Of a DNA stretch of 64,000 bases, positions 52,332-61,852 are shown one piece after another. Position numbers and translations under genes: made by a program. The first letter of the stretch is position 1. The number at the start of each line of letters is the position of its first letter. Below the pieces are notes generated by a model that saw nothing but the letters and a program-made list of their open reading frames with translations, did no database searches and was not told the origin of the DNA. Where the stretch lies: contig NZ_CP036291.1 in NCBI RefSeq assembly GCF_007750855.1, forward strand, positions 2,666,001-2,730,000. Direction: 5' to 3'. This DNA is from Pirellulimonas nuda (GTDB lineage Bacteria; Planctomycetota; Planctomycetia; Pirellulales; Lacipirellulaceae).

Positions 52332-53774
52332 GTGACCGAGCCGGAAACCCCGCACCACGCCGGCTTTGTTTGGATGATCTGCGTCGTTGCGGCGATGGGG
52401 GGGCTGCTGTTCGGCTACGACTGGGTGGTGATCGGGGGCGCGAAGCCGTTCTACGAACAGGCGTTCGGCATCGCCGGAAACGCCTCGGCGCAGGGCTTCG
52501 CGATGAGCACGGCCCTGCTGGGCTGCCTGGTGGGCGCCGCCGTCAGCGGGAAACTCACCGAGCGTTTCGGCCGCAAGTGGCTGCTGGTGTTCTCGGCGCT
52601 GCTGTTCAGCGTGAGCGCGGTCCTCACGGCCATTGCGGCCGACCTGACGATGTTCAACGTCGCCCGCTGGATCGGGGGCGTCGGCATCGGGTTGGCGTCG
52701 AACCTGTCGCCGATGTACATCTCCGAGGTTAGCCCGGCCGCGATGCGGGGCCGGCTTGTGGCGGTCAACCAGTTGACTCTGGTGATCGGCATCCTTGCGG
52801 CGCAGCTCGTGAACTGGGCAATCGCCTCAGGGGTCCCCTCGGGCACGCAGGGGCCCGCGCTCTTGGACACCTGGTGCGGCGAGTATGGTTGGCGGTGGAT
52901 GTTCGCGGCCGAGACGTTCCCCGCGGCGCTCTTCTTTGGCCTCATGTTCTTGGCCCCCGAGAGCCCCCGCTGGCTCGCCAAGGCGGGGCGTACGGAAGAG
53001 GCCGAGGCGATCCTCGCGCGCATCGGCGGAAGAGCGCACGCGGCCGACGAGCTGGCCGCCATCCGCGCCACGCTGGGCGACGGCCCGGTGGGCCGCGAAC
53101 GCCTGGCCGACCTGTTCGATGGAACGGTGTCGCGCGTGCTGGTGATCGGCGTCGCGCTCGTGGTGCTGCAGCAGTGGTGCGGCATCAACGTTATCTTCAA
53201 CTACGCAGAAGAAGTCTTCACCGCCGCCGGCTACGATGTGCGGGGCACGATGGCCGTGATCGTCGCCACCGGCGTGGTGAACCTGCTGTTCACGCTGGTG
53301 GGCATGAGCCTCGTCGATCGGATCGGGCGCCGCAGCCTGATGCTGTTCGGCGCCAGCGGGCTGGCGTTGCTGTTCCTGACGCTCGGCGGGCTGTACTACG
53401 CACAGAGCACCGGGGCGCACATGGCGGCGCTCGTGCTGGCCGGCATCGCCGTGTACGCCATGTCGCTGGCGCCGGTCACGTGGGTGGTGATCTCCGAGAT
53501 CTTCCCCAACCGCGTCCGCGGTTCGGCGATGGCGCTCTGCGTGCTGGCGCTGTGGACGGCCTGCGCCGCGCTCACCTTCACGTTCCCGATGATCAAAGAA
53601 AACTTTGGCGCCGCCGGCGCCTTCTGGCTCTACGCCGGCATCAGCCTGTTGGGCTTTGTGTTCATCTGGTTCGAGCTTCCGGAGACCAAGGACAAGAGTC
53701 TGGAAGAGATCGAGGCAGAGTTGGCCCCCGCCGCCGGGCCGGGGCCGCGGATCGCCCACGGGTCGACCCAGTAG
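52332..53774 (+). CDS. MFS sugar:proton symporter (SP family)
   Basis: About 480 residues from GTG 52332, preceded by CAGGAAACAG; an ATG at 52284 would overlap the GH2 gene by 29 nt. Twelve hydrophobic segments are visible. Sugar porter signatures: GGLLFGYDWVVIGGAKPFYE at helix 1, GKLTERFGRKWLL (loop 2-3 R-x-G-R-K/R), PRWLAKAGRTEEA after helix 6 and DRIGRRSLML in loop 8-9, with the PETKDKSLEEIE end. It should import the sugar released by the locus enzymes. Confidence 0.93.
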   Translation: MTEPETPHHAGFVWMICVVAAMGGLLFGYDWVVIGGAKPFYEQAFGIAGNASAQGFAMSTALLGCLVGAAVSGKLTERFGRKWLLVFSALLFSVSAVLTAIAADLTMFNVARWIGGVGIGLASNLSPMYISEVSPAAMRGRLVAVNQLTLVIGILAAQLVNWAIASGVPSGTQGPALLDTWCGEYGWRWMFAAETFPAALFFGLMFLAPESPRWLAKAGRTEEAEAILARIGGRAHAADELAAIRATLGDGPVGRERLADLFDGTVSRVLVIGVALVVLQQWCGINVIFNYAEEVFTAAGYDVRGTMAVIVATGVVNLLFTLVGMSLVDRIGRRSLMLFGASGLALLFLTLGGLYYAQSTGAHMAALVLAGIAVYAMSLAPVTWVVISEIFPNRVRGSAMALCVLALWTACAALTFTFPMIKENFGAAGAFWLYAGISLLGFVFIWFELPETKDKSLEEIEAELAPAAGPGPRIAHGSTQ

Positions 53775-53830
53775 CGGCAAGAACGAGACTGAAACGGCCT
53801 TTCCAAACCACCTGACCGCAGGACCCCAGG

Positions 53831-54571
53831 ATGCGATGTACCGTGGCCGCGTGGCTGATGCTCCTCATGGCGCTGCCCACGGCGTGCGGGGCGGATCGCC
53901 CCCGGGCCGCCGATCCAGCGAGCTACCTGGCGTCGATCGCTGGCGAGTTCGACAAGACTTGGCCCAACAACCGCATGGTGGTTGTCGTCTGCCACGGCCA
54001 CAGCGTTCCGACCGGCTATTTCAAGTCGCCGGATGTCAGGCCGTTCGATTCCTACCCGCACCTGCTGCACGTGGCGATCCACGAGTCGCACCCCAGCAGC
54101 GTGGTCGAGGTGATACGCACCAGCATCGGGGGAGAGAACGCGGAGCGAGGCGCCCAGCGCTTTGCGGACGACGTGCTGGCCAAGAAGCCCGACGTGGTGA
54201 CAATCGACTATGCGCTGAACGACCGCCCGATCGGCCTTGAGCGGGCCCGCGCGGCATGGGCCGCGATGATCGAGCAGGCGTCTCGTAGGGGCGTGAAAGT
54301 GCTCCTGCTCACGCCGACCCCCGACACGCACGAAGACATCGCCGACCCCGACGCTCCCTTGGCGCTACACGCCCAGCAGATCCGCGACCTGGCTGCGGAG
54401 TTCCATGTAGGCCTGGTGGACAGCTACGCGGCGTTCCAGCGTTTCGAGGAGCGAGGGGGCGACCTGCCCAGCCTGATGTCCCAGCCAAACCACCCGAACC
54501 GCAAGGGGCACGAGCTGGTGACAAAAGAGCTCGCCCCCTGGTTCCTCAAACCGGGCTCGCACGAAAAGTAG
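53831..54571 (+). CDS. SGNH/GDSL-family hydrolase
   Basis: 246 residues with a signal peptide or lipoprotein signal ending LPTACGA. The nucleophile block reads VVVVCHGHSVPTGYF, so GHS takes the place of GDS, a variant seen in some SGNH groups. SIGGEN and DYALND hold the oxyanion glycine/asparagine region, and QPNHPNRKGHE holds the catalytic histidine. Likely an acetyl- or other esterase removing ester groups from a polysaccharide, exported. Last gene of the operon. Confidence 0.85.
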   Translation: MRCTVAAWLMLLMALPTACGADRPRAADPASYLASIAGEFDKTWPNNRMVVVVCHGHSVPTGYFKSPDVRPFDSYPHLLHVAIHESHPSSVVEVIRTSIGGENAERGAQRFADDVLAKKPDVVTIDYALNDRPIGLERARAAWAAMIEQASRRGVKVLLLTPTPDTHEDIADPDAPLALHAQQIRDLAAEFHVGLVDSYAAFQRFEERGGDLPSLMSQPNHPNRKGHELVTKELAPWFLKPGSHEK

Positions 54572-54634
54572 GATGGGGCGAGCCGCCGCGGGCGAGCACT
54601 GGCCCATCATGGGGCTCGTTGGCGTGATGGCTCA

Positions 54635-54655
54635 GCGTCCGCTTACGGCGGACGC
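54635..54655. terminator. Hairpin between convergent genes
   Basis: GCGTCCGC, TTACG, GCGGACGC: a perfect 8-bp stem in the 92-nt gap between the SGNH gene (plus) and the sulfatase (minus). It could terminate both. Confidence 0.6.
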
Positions 54656-54663
54656 GACCCATC

Positions 54664-56085
54664 TTACTTCGGCTCCGGTCGGGGGTCGTAGCTGTCGTAG
54701 ATGCGAGCCGAGGCGCCCCACCAGTAGGGTGACGAGTCCCAGAGCGGCACGGTGCCCAGCGAGGCCTCCCAGTCCCCCAGCAGCTTGTACATGGCGCGGA
54801 CTTGGTCCGATTCGCTCGCCGCTAGGTCGTCACGTTCTCCCGGGTCGGTCGCGGGGCGGAAGAGTTGAGCCGGGCGGTGCCCCGGGCGGGTGAGCTTGTA
54901 CTGGCCGTCCAACACGGCGGCTTGGCCTTGGAGACGCCAGAACAACCGCCGCTCCGGCAGGCTCTCCCCCTCGACCAGGTGCGGCAACAAGCTGACGCCG
55001 TCGAGCGCGCCGGGCCCGTTGCCGGCCGGCTGGTTGGTCTTGTCCTCGTGCGACGGCCTGGGGGGGAGCTCTAGCGCCTCGGCTCCGGCCGCCGCCAAGA
55101 AGGTCGGCAGGATGTCGAGGCTCGACGCGACGGCGTCCGACGTGCGGCCCGACTGAACCTTGCCGGGCCAGCTCCAGAACATCGGCACCCGAACGCCCCC
55201 TTCCAGCATGCAGCCCTTGGCGCCGGAGAGCGGCCCGTTCCAACTGTGGTTGTCGGTGGCGCCGCCGTTGTCGGACAGGAACACGATCAGCGTGTTGTCG
55301 CGCTCGCCGGTTTCTTCCAGGTGTTCGATGACCCGGCCCACCCCGCGGTCGAGCCCAACGACCATGGCCGCGTACGTGCGGCGCTGGGGGTCTTCGATGT
55401 GCTTGCACGCCTGGAGGTCCGCCTTTGTGGCCTGCAGCGGGGTGTGCGGGGCGTTGTAGCTGAGCATCATCATCCACGGCCGGTCGCCCTGCTTGTCGAT
55501 CTGCTTGATCGCCTCGTCGGTGAAGAAGTCGGTCAAGTAGGGGTTCGAGAACCGCCGCAAAGGAGCGCCGTTGCGCTCGAGCCCCTTGGAGTCGGCGCCC
55601 ACAAAGTACTCGTGCGAGCCGTTCAGCATGCCGCAGAAGTATTCAAACCCCCGCCGGTTCGGGTGGAACGGCTGGGCGTCTCCCAGGTGCCACTTGCCGA
55701 TCAGCGCGGTGGCGTAGCCCGCGGCGCGGAGGTGGTCGGCCAGCGTGTGCTCGGTCGGCGAGAGGCCGAGCAGTTCGGGCCGGGTTGAATAGTTGCCGGC
55801 CGAGTTGTTCAGGTTCCCCTCGTACCCGAACCGCCGCGGGTCGCGACCGGTCATCAGCCCGGCCCGCGAGGGGGAGCAGACCGCGCTGGCCACGTAGCCC
55901 TGAGAGAAGAACGTGCCGCTGGCGGCCAGTGCGTCGATGTTCGGAGTAGCGATGGTCTGGCTGCCGGTGCAGCCCAGATCGCCGTAGCCGAGGTCGTCCG
56001 CGATGATCAACAGCAAATTGGGGGGCGACGCCAAGAGGGTCGAGCACCAAACCCGCCCGCACAGCGCAATGAGCTTCGCTGCCAT
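54664..56085 (-). CDS. Sulfatase (arylsulfatase A-like)
   Basis: 473 residues. A weak signal peptide at 1-20 precedes PPNLLLIIADDLGYGDLGCT with the metal-binding DD at 30-31; CSPSR begins at Cys70, the formylglycine site. GKWHLGDAQ, MMMLSYNAPHTPLQ and FLSDNGGATDN complete the active site set. No dockerin or PEP-CTERM tail, unlike the sulfatase at 38939. Substrate unknown. It converges with the DUF5107-GH2-MFS-SGNH operon and may belong to the same pathway. Confidence 0.93.
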   Translation of the reverse strand: MAAKLIALCGRVWCSTLLASPPNLLLIIADDLGYGDLGCTGSQTIATPNIDALAASGTFFSQGYVASAVCSPSRAGLMTGRDPRRFGYEGNLNNSAGNYSTRPELLGLSPTEHTLADHLRAAGYATALIGKWHLGDAQPFHPNRRGFEYFCGMLNGSHEYFVGADSKGLERNGAPLRRFSNPYLTDFFTDEAIKQIDKQGDRPWMMMLSYNAPHTPLQATKADLQACKHIEDPQRRTYAAMVVGLDRGVGRVIEHLEETGERDNTLIVFLSDNGGATDNHSWNGPLSGAKGCMLEGGVRVPMFWSWPGKVQSGRTSDAVASSLDILPTFLAAAGAEALELPPRPSHEDKTNQPAGNGPGALDGVSLLPHLVEGESLPERRLFWRLQGQAAVLDGQYKLTRPGHRPAQLFRPATDPGERDDLAASESDQVRAMYKLLGDWEASLGTVPLWDSSPYWWGASARIYDSYDPRPEPK

Positions 56086-56273
56086 TTTCTTCCGGGTGAT
56101 GAGTCGATAGGTGGTCTACGGCTCATTGTAGCCGAGCAGCATTGACGAAATGCGTCACGCCGTTGACGAATCAAGTATCCGGTGCGGCCTCCGGCGTGTT
56201 GCACCCGCCTGCCCAAACCAGGGCTGCTGGCAAGCGGCCTTGCAGCAGCCGTGGCCCGGGGGCGCCCCCCTGC

Positions 56274-56296
56274 CCTGCCACGGTCCCCGTGGCAGG
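56274..56296 (-). terminator. Hairpin downstream of the GH16 gene
   Basis: CCTGCCACGG, TCC, CCGTGGCAGG: a perfect 10-bp stem, with a second imperfect hairpin beside it (GCTGCTGGCAAG / CTTGCAGCAGC, about 56222-56249). Both lie in the 300-nt gap 56086-56385, which otherwise holds no gene. They are positioned as terminators of the GH16 gene. Confidence 0.55.
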
Positions 56297-56385
56297 TTGG
56301 CTGCGGCCTGAAACCAGCCGACGGGCCACGCGTCGTCCGACGCAGCGCCGGGCCGGTCACCTGCCGCCAGGATTCTCCACTGCGC

Positions 56386-57273
56386 CTACCGCTGGTAGAC
56401 GCGTACGTAGTCTACTTCGAACGTTGCCGGAAACTCGGTCTCGGAGGGGTCTCCGCCGTTCGATCCGCCGACGGCTAGGTTCAGCAAGAGATAGTGAGGT
56501 TCGCGGAACGGGCTGGACTGCGGCCGGTTCACTCGGACCGTTTGCTCCAGCGCTACCGTATTGAGCGTGAGGCCGTCGACCGATAGCTCGATGCGGTCGC
56601 GGTCCCAGTCCATCCGCCACGTATGAAACCGCGCCGCCCACGGCTGGCCACCCAACGCGCTCAGCGGCTTCTTCGCGGAGTCCCACTTGGCCGACCAGCG
56701 GACGCCGCTAGACCAGCACGCGTTGGCCAGGAGGTCCCCCTGGTAGTACTCCATGATGTCGACCTCGCCCGAGTCGGGCCACTCGCCTGCCTCGCCCAAC
56801 GTCCAGATCGCCGGCCAGAGGCCTTGGCGTGCGTCGATCCGTGCCCGCACCTCGATCCGGCCGTACTTCCAACGGTGGAGGCCCCGCGTGGTGAGGCAGG
56901 CCGAGGTGTAGTCGGCGTGCGGTCGGCTCTTGCGCCACGACTTGCTGCCGGCGGCGTACGCGGTGTTCGGCACACGCTGCCGTCTTGCCTCGATCACCAG
57001 CAGCCCGTCTTTGCAGGCGGCGTTCTCGGGCTGGTACCACTGCAGCTCCTGGTTGCGGACGAACCCGTGTTCAAACGCCCAGCGCTGGGGATCGGGCGGG
57101 CCGTCTACGTTGAACTCGTCGGCCCAGACCAAGCGGTAGCCGCCGTTGTGCTCGGCCGGCGCATGGCTAGTCGCGGCGACCGGCGGCTGGCTGCGTGCGT
57201 CTGGCACGCTCGCGAGTTGGACGCTCGCTAGCAGGAGGATCGTTGTCGCCCAACGCAGTTTTAGCGGCATCAT
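56386..57273 (-). CDS. Glycoside hydrolase family 16 (laminarinase/agarase type)
   Basis: 295 residues from ATG 57273, with a signal peptide ending DARSQ. The beta-jellyroll shows YRLVWADEFNVDGPPDPQRW, the SACLTTRGLHRWKYGRIEVR block and the catalytic motif GEVDIMEYYQ with nucleophile Glu170, Asp172 and acid/base Glu175. The C-terminal HYLLLNLAVGGSNGGDPSET and FEVDYVRVYQ blocks are complete. GH16 enzymes of this form cut beta-1,3/1,4-glucans or marine galactans. It lies downstream of the GH128 gene, 71 nt away, on the same strand. Confidence 0.94.
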   Translation of the reverse strand: MMPLKLRWATTILLLASVQLASVPDARSQPPVAATSHAPAEHNGGYRLVWADEFNVDGPPDPQRWAFEHGFVRNQELQWYQPENAACKDGLLVIEARRQRVPNTAYAAGSKSWRKSRPHADYTSACLTTRGLHRWKYGRIEVRARIDARQGLWPAIWTLGEAGEWPDSGEVDIMEYYQGDLLANACWSSGVRWSAKWDSAKKPLSALGGQPWAARFHTWRMDWDRDRIELSVDGLTLNTVALEQTVRVNRPQSSPFREPHYLLLNLAVGGSNGGDPSETEFPATFEVDYVRVYQR

Positions 57274-57344
57274 CTCAATCCAAGGAACAGTTCTCACCAG
57301 CGGTGGGGCGTCCGAACGCAAACTCGCCACGCAGCGACCAACGC

Positions 57345-60084
57345 TCAGCAGCCTGCGTCGGTGCGAAGGCGGCGACGACGCGGCGCCACGCATGCCGCGA
57401 GGGCCGCCAGCAGAATCACGGCCGTGGCGGGTTCCGGAACCGCCGCGGACGCGGCGCGAGCGGCCGCCGAGGCCGCGGATTGTCCGAATTGGAGCTTCCA
57501 CACCGTCAGGTCAAGCTCGTCTACCTGGCCGTCGCCGTTGCCGTCCGCGGAGGTAAGCAGCGTAGCGCCCCGCTGATCGCGCCAGACGGTGTAGTCTGCC
57601 GCGTCCACCCGGCCGTCGCCGTTGTAGTCGCCGGCGATCGCCACGGAGATGACCCCCGACGTAAGCAGTTCTCCGGTGCGCCACATCAGGCCCCCGTTGA
57701 GCAGAGGCAGCGTCAACGATCCGAGCGTCCCCGAGGCGGAGGCGAAGTCCAATAGGTCGAACGCATCGCCCGCGGCCAAACCGTCGGCGCCGACGTAGCT
57801 AATCTCAACTCCCCCTCCGGCAAGGGAGAGGCTCTCGTCGATGACGATCTTGTCGCTCAGAGAATTGTCTCCGACGTCCAGGCGCGCGACCGCTCCGGCA
57901 GAAAGACTGAGCACGCCGTCGACGCTGAAGACCGAGCCGTGCTGGGTGGGTTCCAGCGAGATCGATTGGTAGTTCTGCAGCACCTGCCCCGCTGAGAACG
58001 CCGTGTCTTGATAGTAGCGGGCCGCAGCAATGAGGGAGTGGTAAGGCGCGCCGGCGCCAGACCCTACACCGGGCACATGGCTGGACCCGGCGCCCAGGCC
58101 CGCTGAGTTGCCGCCGGCCCAGTCGCCCACGTTCTGGCCGGTGAGCGTGGTGAGGTGTTGCCCATCGACGTACAGCGAAACGGCGTCACCCCCCGATGCG
58201 AGGTCGATCACCCCCACGGCCTGGTGCCACCCCCCGTCGAGCGTGGTCGTGATGTCGACGTTTGCTCCGTCGCCGTTTACGTGGAACCGAAGTTGATCGT
58301 CGCTGAGGATGAACGCCACGCCTTGGGTCAGGCCACCCGCCTCGAAGAGGACTTGGTCGACGCCGGCGGACGTGCTGGCGACGCGGAACACCAGCTCGAA
58401 CGTTGCGTCTTGCTGGCTGCGCGGCCCGGCGGTCTCAAAATACTGGTTGAGCCCCGAGGCGCCGCCGCTGGTTGAGCCCCGAGGCGCCGCCGCTGGTTGG
58501 GATCGAGTAAGCGGCGCTTAGTGCGGGGAACTTAGGAGACTGGACTACGGCCGGGGTCGCGGCGGCGCCGAAGGAGAGTGCTTCGCTTCCTACGGAGCTG
58601 CTCCAGAGGCTGTCGCCCGGGGAGTCGAGCGAGGCGTCGAAGTTGAGGTTGAGTCCCCCGGCCACGATCGGCGTCTGCGGCGTGCGCTCGTTGAAGCCCT
58701 CGCCGCCGACCACCAGCGTCGAGGCGTTTAGAATCAGGTCGCCCTCCGCGCGGGCGGCGCTCCCCGCCGTGGCTAGCCGCGACCCGGCCGCAAGCAACAC
58801 GGGCCCGATGACCCGGCCCTCCAGGTCGATCTGCTGCCCCGAAAAGGAGTACGTGCCCCGTCCCCCCACGGCGACCAGGTCCAGCGCGGCCCCGGCCGCT
58901 ACGCGGACGCCTCCGTCCCCCGTGAACGAGCCGTCGACGATCCGCAGGGTCCCGTCCGCGACGGTGAGGCCGCCGTCGTTAGTGGTGGCTACGTTGTTCC
59001 ACTCAACCGCGTTGGCGCCTTGTTTCACCAACGAGGCGTCCGTGCGGATGCGGACGAACGCGTTGCTTCCCGCCACGGCCCAGTCGGAGCTTCCCCCGAG
59101 GGCGCCGGCCCCTTCGATCGAGTCGATCGCCCGCATGGCCGTCTGCAGCGGGGCGCCGTTGTTGGTGATCTCGCCGCCACGCAGGTAGGTGACGTCGGTC
59201 CCTAGGCTCACGCCGTTGAGGTTCCGCGAATCGCCGGCCAGGAGCGTGTCGACGTAGACGTCGCCGGCCGACGTTGGGGTCACCGGGTCGCTGCCGTTGA
59301 GCAGCTTCGCGTCGCTGAAGTGATGGTAGAACGCGTACGCGTTCACGTAGCTACGGCTCTCGAGCCCGGGAATAACCGTCTCGAGGAAGATACGATTGGC
59401 CTCCTGATACTCGGCGTCCGTGTAGTTGCCGCCCCAGTCGTGCATGGCGAACTCGGTGATCCATACCGGCCGGTTGTAGGTATTGTGGTAGTAGTCGACC
59501 GGGTTGAGAAAACTGTTGGCGGAGCCGACCGGATTGTTCGGGTTGCTCCCGCCGTACCAGTGAAAAGCGACGGCGTCGACGCGGAGGTTGTCGTCGGGAT
59601 CGCTGTTTGAGTTCAGCGAATCGACCTGACTCATGAAGCTGCTGAGCCAGGCCTGTCCCGCGGCGTTGTCGGAAACGGCGGGGCCGACCAGCGTGTGGTT
59701 GGGCAGGGCCTGCTGAACCTGAGGCCAGAGGTTGATCGCGTCGGTCACCGAAACGTTCGACTGGTTCTCACGTTCGGGTTCGTTGAGCACCAGCAGCGTG
59801 TCTACGTCGTTGTAGCCGGCAATGGTGTTGAGCTTGCTCTGCAGGCTGTTGGTGTACTTGAGCAGCGGGATCCACTCGGCGTTGGCGTCGTTGTTGCCCG
59901 CGGGCTTCGTGTGCCACCAGTTGTAGTACCAGCTTGCGTTCGAGCCGTTCACGTGATCGATATTGGCGCCCCCCCAGCCGATCTTGGGGGAGGCGGCGTT
60001 TGTTTCACTGAGGGCTGACAACGAACCGATCGCCGCTGCGACGATGCCTAGCAAGCCGAGTCTGGCCTTCTTGGGTAGATTCAT
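57345..60084 (-). pseudogene. GH128-like glycosidase with LamG, dockerin and PEP-CTERM, split by a 25-bp duplication
   Basis: The 5' part (60084 to 58435) encodes a signal peptide and a GH128/Asl1-type barrel: SPKIGWGGANIDHVNG, TLLVLNEPERENQ with acid/base Glu102, FHWYGGSNPNN and PVWITEFAMHDWGG with nucleophile Glu211, followed by a beta-helix-like region. It stops shortly after TSGGASGLNQRRRLGA. The 3' part (58391 to 57345, open upstream of 58391) continues with LamG, dockerin (GDYNGDGRVDAADYTVWRD) and AVPEPATAVILLAALAACVA. A 25-bp unit is present twice in tandem at the break; removing one copy joins the parts in frame as SGGASGLNQYFETAGPRSQQ. So the two reading frames are one gene interrupted by a slippage-type duplication. 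Confidence 0.88.
58443..58497. repeat. Perfect 25-bp tandem duplication inside the GH128 gene
   Basis: The unit TGAGCCCCGAGG-CGCCGCCGCTGGT occurs at 58448-58472 and again at 58473-58497, with a further 5-bp partial copy before it. 25 is not a multiple of three, so it causes the frameshift. Confidence 0.95.
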
Positions 60085-60179
60085 CGGGAGCCGTAGGCGC
60101 CTACGGATTGGAGTGGACTGTCGGGCGAAGCAAGCGACCAGACCGGCGGGCGCCGTCCGGATCGGTGTGGGCTGGGGAA

Positions 60180-60370
60180 CGCCGCTCAGCGACGCGGGAA
60201 CCGAGGTTGGCCGTCCATGCGGCCAAGCCGTCGGGATCGGCCTACCCGCCCACGTTCTCATCGGCGCGGGTCGGCGGCGAAACCTCCTGCCCGTGCAGGT
60301 CTCGTCCAAAGGTGTGGTCGGCCGCATCTGCCGGCCCACCTCCATTGTAGCCGCCGGCTACGGTGATCGC
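60180..60370 (-). pseudogene. Degenerate dockerin remnant
   Basis: A minus-strand frame reads VAGGYNGGGPADAADHTFGR DL, recognisably a decayed GDYNGDGxVDAADYTVWRDxL loop. A stop follows, and beyond it comes ADPDGLAAWTANLGS, like a decayed second loop. No PEP-CTERM tail or upstream domain is seen. It lies in the 540-nt gap between the GH128 gene and the TIM-barrel gene and is probably the end of a lost surface-protein gene. Confidence 0.5.
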
Positions 60371-60622
60371 GAGCGAAACGCACGCGGCTTCAGGGCCGTG
60401 TCGAGCTCGATTCCAGGGGCTTAGGCGCCGTAGGGGATTTTTGGAAGGCTTGAGATGTATAACGTTGTTTTAGGGGGGATGATCGCAACGCCGCGATCAA
60501 TTCTTCGGCCTCACCAGAGCCCCGGTTGAGCTAGCATTGCGGATCCCGACAACCGAGGCTCGCGGGCGTTGGGTGCATGGGCCCAGTCGCGTCAGCCATC
60601 GGCCTGGCGCCGCGAACCGGAT

Positions 60623-61852
60623 TCAGCGGTCTGCTGCCGCCGGCCGCTCTGCCTGGGCGTTGTGCGTGCGTACCGCCGCCTGGATCTCGGCGTCGCCGAA
60701 GCCAGAGGCCTGCACGTCGATCGGGTCCCAAGAGCCTTCGCTCCAGAAGTACGCGGCCTCAACCCGCCGTGGCCCCGGCTGTTCGGTTAAGAACTCCAAC
60801 AGCTCGGAGTGGTAGTCGCGTCGCAGACGGATCATGTCGGGGGCCCGCCAGGGGTTCTTTGCGAGCTGGGTGGTACCCTCCCAGGGCTCGGCAGCGGCGC
60901 GGTCGACCGTGGCCGCCCCGCGGCGGTCGGGGGCGCCCCCGAGGCCGATCTCCGAGAACTGCAGGGGCGTGTCGGGCCCAACCCTCACGCCGCACTTGGC
61001 CATCTCTTCGAGGAACCGCCGGCACGCCTCGCTGAACTGCCCGCTGCGGGGGGGCGGCGGGAAAGGGCTGTAGTTGGAGAAGCCGAGGAAGTCGCACGCG
61101 TCGAACAAGCCACGCAGCTCGGCCTGATGCTCGGCCGAAGCCTTGAGGCCGTCGGCGACGTCGCTGTGGTTCAGGCTGACGCCGATACGCACCGGCCGGC
61201 CCGCCAGCCGCGCGCGGACCCTACGCGCGAGCTCTAGGTACGACGACGGGTAGGCGAACACGCTGTGCCCCATCTCGCCGCCGAGCGAGAAATCGATCCG
61301 CGTCGAGGCGTCGCAGCCCTCTTCGAGCGCCAGCAGGCACGTTTCGATCAGCGCGCCCGCGTAGGTGTACCCCCCGATGTCTGCCAACGGGTCAAAGTCG
61401 TAACGGTTCCGCCACTCGGTCACCTCGCCGGCGGGATCGAAGTGGGGGAGGATCGCGACGTCCATCCCCAGGTCGTTGGCTTTGCGCAGCGCCCTGGTGA
61501 GGCTCTCTCGGTACCCCGCGAGGTTTTCGTCGTCGAGCGGGATAAAGTTCGCCGGGTCCTGCCACGACTGGTAGCGGTCGCGCATCAGGCCCAGCGCGGT
61601 CGGCTTGAGGTCCGGCGAGAGCCGACAGTGGACCGTGACCACAAACATCACACGGCGCTCGCCCTGGGCGGCGATCCGCGCGAGCACCTCGGGCGCGGAG
61701 GCGAGCGTCTTCTGATCGTAAATAAGCACGGCCGAGTTGAGCGCGGCGGGCCGCGCCGCGGCTTGGCCCGCCGCCAGCACGATCGCAAGCCGCACCGCGG
61801 TCAGCAGCCGCGCCCGCCGACCTCGCCGGGGGTAGCTACGGCGAGTCTCCAT
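60623..61852 (-). CDS. Secreted TIM-barrel glycosidase-like protein
   Basis: About 409 residues from ATG 61852, with GAGG seven nt upstream. It overlaps the end of the GH5-like gene by 17 nt. A basic N-terminus and hydrophobic helix (LLTAVRLAIVLAAGQAAARP) form a signal peptide. The barrel-like part shows MFVVTVHCRLSPDLKPTALG, LGMDVAILPHFDPAGEVTEW, RIDFSLGGEMGHSVFAYPSS and TPLQFSEIGLGG. The glutamates in GGEMG and FSEIG are placed as acid/base and nucleophile would be in clan GH-A enzymes. I cannot assign a CAZy family. Confidence 0.65.
   Translation of the reverse strand: METRRSYPRRGRRARLLTAVRLAIVLAAGQAAARPAALNSAVLIYDQKTLASAPEVLARIAAQGERRVMFVVTVHCRLSPDLKPTALGLMRDRYQSWQDPANFIPLDDENLAGYRESLTRALRKANDLGMDVAILPHFDPAGEVTEWRNRYDFDPLADIGGYTYAGALIETCLLALEEGCDASTRIDFSLGGEMGHSVFAYPSSYLELARRVRARLAGRPVRIGVSLNHSDVADGLKASAEHQAELRGLFDACDFLGFSNYSPFPPPPRSGQFSEACRRFLEEMAKCGVRVGPDTPLQFSEIGLGGAPDRRGAATVDRAAAEPWEGTTQLAKNPWRAPDMIRLRRDYHSELLEFLTEQPGPRRVEAAYFWSEGSWDPIDVQASGFGDAEIQAAVRTHNAQAERPAAADR

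Noticed and set aside
58443-58497. CRISPR or minisatellite array
   Set aside because: Only two full copies with no spacers, lying inside a coding region; it is a simple tandem duplication.
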